Shown here in pieces: positions 6,547 to 9,395 of a DNA stretch of 9,395 nt. The DNA lies in NCBI GenBank assembly GCA_946886185.1, contig CAMPIC010000073.1:1-9395 (forward strand). The letters are read 5' to 3'. Position 1 is the stretch's first letter, and every line of letters begins with the position of its first letter. A model generated the notes under the pieces. That model had not been told where the DNA came from and ran no database searches. It saw nothing but the letters and a program-made list of their open reading frames with translations. The position numbers and the translations under genes were made by a program. The DNA comes from an uncultured bacterium. Lineage in GTDB: Bacteria > Eisenbacteria > RBG-16-71-46 > CAIMUX01.

Positions 6547-8403
6547 TCACAGGTCCGCCCGCTCCGCGAGGATCAGGTCCGGCGGATCGGGATGGGTCCA
6601 CCGGGCTTGCGCTTCCGGATCGGGATTGTTCCCGAACGGGATGTCGGGCGCGTGGATTGGCGCGGTCACCCAGCGGTGGCGCGCAATCTCTCGCTGAAAC
6701 ACCGGCCAGTGGAGGAAGGAAACGCTCTGCCGTACCACGAGAAAGCGGGGGGGAGCCGGCGCCTCCACGCGAAAGGCAGTCACGCCGCCCCGGATCGGGT
6801 TGCCGAGGTAAAACTGCAGCGGCAGATCCTCGTAGGTCGCGAGGATCTCATCCTCGGGGTTCGCATGCTCTCGCAGGTACTCCACGACGATGCGATTGGG
6901 ATCCGGCCTTTCGCCGAACAGCTCATCGCCGAACAGGGAGAGCTCGGCCCGGAGAAGCGTTCCTCGCGGAAGGTGCGAGATCGGCGCCAACAGCGCCGCC
7001 GTCATGTTGGACAAGATCGGCGTGATCACCGTCAGCATCGCGATCCCCAGCGTGATGGCGCCCACCGTGATGTGGGATGGTTCAGCCGGACGGGCTAGAC
7101 GGCCGGCGATCCCGCGTCCCAGGACGAATGCGATCCACGCCGTGAGCAGCGCGGCGAGAGGCGTCACGGCGACGAAGTAGCGATAGAAGTGCCAAGGCGC
7201 CACCAGCGACACCCAGAAATAGACGGCCGGAAGGATCGCCACGCAGATCCCGATGATCGCTCGTGTCTCGGACGTTCCCGGCACCGGCGTGCTCTCGCCT
7301 CTCCGCACACCGAGCATGCGCATGCTCTTGTCGTCGGCCATGACGGGCGGGGCGGCGGTCTCCGCATGTACCTCGACCGCACCTTTCTGTTGTCTCGAGT
7401 CACCGGTTCGATTGCGACGCCACTTCCATCTCCACAACGCAACGGCGCCGACGAGGTACAGAACGAGAGGAATGAGGAATTGGTTCAAATGGAAGAGGTT
7501 TCCCAGGAGCCGCGCGTCGAGCGTGCTGGCCGGTTGTTTGAGGCGCCCCAGAAGTTGGTAATACCAGATCCACGGGGCGACGCTCGCGAGCAGCGCACCG
7601 AACGGGACGAGAATCCGGCCAAGCTCCTGTCCCTTTCCGACGACCGAGCCTGAACTCACCGATTCGTCGCCCCGATCTGGCTGGATCGGAGCAGAGAAGC
7701 GGAGGCGGAAGAAGAGCGCGCAGGCGGCCAAGGTCCCGATGACCGGCCAAAACGTGCCGAAATCGATCTGGAACCAGACCCAGGCAGTGCCGACGAAAAG
7801 CGCGGCGCCGTATCGCCCTCGGCGCAGCCAGTGGAGAAACGCGATCACGGTCAGGAGGAGGAACAGCCCGCTCAGAGAGTAGTAACGCGCCTGGCGGGCG
7901 TGGAGCACCCAGTAGACGTTTCCTAGAAGCAACCCGGCCGTGATCGCCGCCATCCATTGGCTGCCGAACATCCGGTGCGCGAAACGGTACAAGACCAATA
8001 CGGTGAGGAACGCGGCGATCGAGAATGGCAGCCGCGCCGCCACGGTGTGATGTCCGAACAAGGAGAGCGAAGCTCCGGCCGCGACGAACTGTCCCCACGG
8101 TTGTCCGGTCCAGGCGAGGTCTTCACGGAAGTCGCCGCGCTTCACGAGGTATCGAATCGCGGACTCGGGATCCGCGGTGCGCTGATCGATCGTGGCGAGA
8201 TCCTCGTCCGCGAAGCTGTCCATCGAAACGAGATTCTTGCCGTCGTAGGCGAGCGGCTTACCGTGTTCGAAAAGCCGCTCTCCCAGGATCGCGGTCGCCG
8301 CCTCGTCCTGCCAGAGATACGGAGAACCCAGATCCCAGAACAAGAGAAGAGCCGCCGCGGCCGCAATTGCGACCGTGACGGCCCGTTCGAGAAGGCGGTG
8401 CAT
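6547..8403 (-). CDS. GT39/ArnT-like polytopic membrane glycosyltransferase (GT-C fold)
   Basis: A 618-residue integral membrane protein that probably transfers a sugar from a polyprenyl-phosphate donor to an acceptor outside the cytoplasmic membrane. Seen: TM1 at about 8-24, then the GT-C signature Asp33-Glu34 (LWQDEAAT) at the start of a long outer loop (about 35-118). Further TMs lie at about 123-140, 152-167, 177-193, 198-212, 215-232 and in four later segments, for roughly ten in total. HARQARYYSL at 168-177 matches the HAR-x-x-R-Y-Y-x-L motif of this family. An unusually hydrophilic stretch interrupts the later TMs (about 330-383), and the last ~130 residues form a soluble outer domain. 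The start ATG at 8403 has only a short AAGG 2 nt upstream, so translation may depend on the peroxiredoxin gene, which ends 20 nt before it. Donor and acceptor (lipid A, protein or polysaccharide) cannot be told from the sequence. Confidence 0.8.
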   Translation of the reverse strand: MHRLLERAVTVAIAAAAALLLFWDLGSPYLWQDEAATAILGERLFEHGKPLAYDGKNLVSMDSFADEDLATIDQRTADPESAIRYLVKRGDFREDLAWTGQPWGQFVAAGASLSLFGHHTVAARLPFSIAAFLTVLVLYRFAHRMFGSQWMAAITAGLLLGNVYWVLHARQARYYSLSGLFLLLTVIAFLHWLRRGRYGAALFVGTAWVWFQIDFGTFWPVIGTLAACALFFRLRFSAPIQPDRGDESVSSGSVVGKGQELGRILVPFGALLASVAPWIWYYQLLGRLKQPASTLDARLLGNLFHLNQFLIPLVLYLVGAVALWRWKWRRNRTGDSRQQKGAVEVHAETAAPPVMADDKSMRMLGVRRGESTPVPGTSETRAIIGICVAILPAVYFWVSLVAPWHFYRYFVAVTPLAALLTAWIAFVLGRGIAGRLARPAEPSHITVGAITLGIAMLTVITPILSNMTAALLAPISHLPRGTLLRAELSLFGDELFGERPDPNRIVVEYLREHANPEDEILATYEDLPLQFYLGNPIRGGVTAFRVEAPAPPRFLVVRQSVSFLHWPVFQREIARHRWVTAPIHAPDIPFGNNPDPEAQARWTHPDPPDLILAERADL

Positions 8404-8423
8404 CCTTGCCGAAACCCGGCTCT

Positions 8424-9059
8424 TCAGTCCTTGGGCATCGGCGTGAGCCGCAGATATGGACGTGGAGCGGACCAGCCTTCCGGGAACTTGCTCCTGGCTT
8501 CTTCGTCGGAGACGGCGGGCACGATGATCACGTCTTCGCCATGCTTCCAGTTCACCGGCGTCGCTACCTTGTGCTTGTCCGTGAGCTGGAGCGAGTCGAT
8601 GACGCGGAGGATCTCGTCGAAGTTCCGCCCCGCCGTCTGCGGATAGGTGATCATGAGCCGGATCTTCTTGCTCGGATCGATGACGAAGACCGTACGCACG
8701 GTGAAGACTTCGTCATGATTGGGATGCATCATCCCGTAGAGATCGGCCACTCTCTTCTCGGAGTCTGCCACGATCGGATAGTTGACCTTGGTGGACTGCG
8801 TCTCTTCGATATCCGCGATCCACTTCTTGTGCGAGTCGACCGGGTCGACCGAGAGCCCGATCACCTTCACGTCTCGCTTCTGGAACTCCGGTTGGAGTTT
8901 GCCGACATAGCCGAGCTCGGTCGTGCAGACCGGGGTGAAATCCTTCGGATGCGAAAACAGGATGCACCAGGACTGGCCGATCCAGTCGTGGAACGAGATC
9001 GGTCCTGCCGAAGAGTCAGCCTTGAAGTCCGGTGCGAGGTCGCCTAAGCGCAGAGTCAC
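8424..9059 (-). CDS. 1-Cys (Prx6-type) peroxiredoxin
   Basis: A 211-residue cytosolic thiol peroxidase that reduces H2O2 and alkyl hydroperoxides. Seen: MTLRLGDLAPDF at the start, the catalytic motif PKDFTPVC with Pro38, Thr42 and peroxidatic Cys45, the conserved Arg122 (TVRTVFVIDP), and the long Prx6-type C-terminal arm (about 165-211: PVNWKHGEDVIIVP). The only other Cys is Cys32 before the active site. With no C-terminal resolving Cys, the 1-Cys mechanism is expected. The start was taken as GTG at 9059 because GGAGGA lies at 9064-9069 on the coding strand 4 nt upstream; TTG at 9071 is in frame but is bound by that same site. It is followed after 20 nt by the glycosyltransferase gene, probably in one transcript. 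An oxidative-stress regulator site was not identified upstream. Confidence 0.93.
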   Translation of the reverse strand: MTLRLGDLAPDFKADSSAGPISFHDWIGQSWCILFSHPKDFTPVCTTELGYVGKLQPEFQKRDVKVIGLSVDPVDSHKKWIADIEETQSTKVNYPIVADSEKRVADLYGMMHPNHDEVFTVRTVFVIDPSKKIRLMITYPQTAGRNFDEILRVIDSLQLTDKHKVATPVNWKHGEDVIIVPAVSDEEARSKFPEGWSAPRPYLRLTPMPKD

Positions 9060-9063
9060 GACT

Positions 9064-9069
9064 TCCTCC
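9064..9069 (-). promoter_or_regulatory. Shine-Dalgarno site of the peroxiredoxin gene
   Basis: It reads GGAGGA on the minus strand, 4 nt from the GTG at 9059. This near-perfect anti-16S match decides the start in favour of GTG, because the alternative TTG at 9071 precedes and abuts it. Confidence 0.75.
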
Positions 9070-9215
9070 AATTTGACGGACTCCGGGGTACGGCGCCGTC
9101 GAGTTGAATCATGTTGTTTGCCTCAAGACGGGACGACGGTAGCAGGGGCACGTCTCCAAATGCCAACGATAGGGTCTCAGATACCTGGAAGGCTCCGCGG
9201 TCGCGAACGGCTTCC

Positions 9216-9242
9216 GTCCCGTTGCCCGTTCGGGAATGGGAC
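9216..9242 (-). terminator. Strong hairpin just after the SpoU methyltransferase stop
   Basis: GTCCC-G-TT-(G)-CCC pairs with GGG-AA-T-GGGAC around a GTTC loop: about ten pairs plus one G-T mismatch or wobble and one bulged G. It lies 5 nt past the minus-strand stop at 9248, the usual position of an intrinsic terminator. No T-run follows on either strand, so it may be a Rho-independent terminator of the GC-rich type or only an mRNA 3'-end stabiliser. Confidence 0.45.
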
Positions 9243-9247
9243 CAAGT

Positions 9248-9395
9248 CTAATCCTCGTGGCGCTCTCCATCTACGGGATGCCGGGCCATGAACACCTGAT
9301 ACAGAGTCAGGGCCGCCGCCACCGACGCATTGAAAGAGCCGATCACGTCGGTCATCGGAAGACGCACGAGCTGATCGCAGCGCTCCGCGGCCAGC
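9248..9395 (-). CDS. SpoU/TrmH-family RNA 2'-O-methyltransferase, C-terminal end (5' partial)
   Basis: The last 48 residues of a protein that begins beyond the right edge, ending at TAG (9248-9250). Seen: CDQLVRLPMTDVIGSFNASVAAALTLYQ. This is motif 3 of the SPOUT fold in SpoU-family enzymes (family form: Cys-Asp, Ile/Leu-Pro-Met, then Ser-Leu-Asn-x-Ser-x-Ala). This segment forms part of the trefoil-knot SAM-binding site, with Asn in SFNAS as the conserved residue. The family methylates ribose 2'-OH groups of rRNA or tRNA. RlmB (23S G2251) and TrmH-like members share this tail, so the exact target is open. It is followed by a hairpin, then a 188-nt gap (from its stop) to the peroxiredoxin start. 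Confidence 0.82.
   Translation of the reverse strand, partial: LAAERCDQLVRLPMTDVIGSFNASVAAALTLYQVFMARHPVDGERHED

Noticed and set aside
6313..7098. 261-codon plus-strand frame over the end of the glycosyltransferase
   Set aside because: Its composition is Arg/Gly/His-rich, and it covers the soluble C-terminal domain of a convincing minus-strand membrane protein.
7957..8646. Plus-strand open frame bridging the glycosyltransferase and peroxiredoxin
   Set aside because: It is antisense to two well-supported genes and has no domain or ribosome site.
9060..9215. Sigma-70 promoter for the peroxiredoxin gene (TTGGCA- and TTGAGG-like boxes on the minus strand)
   Set aside because: The possible -10 boxes are poor or wrongly spaced (about 19 nt), so no promoter is called.
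1..9395. CRISPR array, tRNA, insertion sequence or long direct repeats
   Set aside because: None was seen on reading both strands: no spaced identical repeats, no cloverleaf-like segment, and no transposase motifs or terminal inverted repeats.

Overview
The window comes from a GC-rich bacterium. It is probably an uncultured or poorly sampled lineage, because nothing in the sequence fixes the taxon. It splits into two parts that meet in a gap between convergent genes at about 5548-5708.

The left part (1-5547, all + strand) looks like the 3' end of a defence or DNA-conflict island. It contains, in order: the C-terminal end of a protein with a PRPP-binding phosphoribosyltransferase-like domain, of the kind found fused to RecQ-type helicases; a DprA/Smf-family protein coupled to it by an ATGA stop/start overlap; a small DUF433 antitoxin; what looks like a broken DUF5615-type toxin start directly after the antitoxin; and a large intact DUF499 AAA+-type ATPase (1121 aa). 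The ATPase carries an N-terminal Swt1-like HEPN domain with a canonical RNxxxH motif. No methyltransferase, nuclease or complete helicase lies inside the window. The usual DUF499 partners (DUF1156 methylase, DUF3780, helicase/PLD proteins) would have to lie left of position 1 if they exist. Hand counts give about 48-52% GC at the 3' end of dprA, against about 67% in part of the right-hand block, which suits an acquired region.

The right part (5709-9395, all - strand) reads as more ordinary chromosome. From the right edge leftwards, in transcription order, it holds: the C-terminal end of a SpoU-type rRNA/tRNA 2'-O-methyltransferase, followed by a strong hairpin; a 1-Cys (Prx6-type) peroxiredoxin; a polytopic GT-C glycosyltransferase of the GT39/ArnT-like group 20 nt behind the peroxiredoxin, probably in one transcript; and a small protein with a papain-like Cys/His/Asp arrangement, which converges on the DUF499 gene.

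The most interesting content is the combination of PRTase-helicase, DprA, orphaned antitoxin and HEPN-DUF499 in one strand-uniform block. Each family is known. Whether they act as one system is inference.
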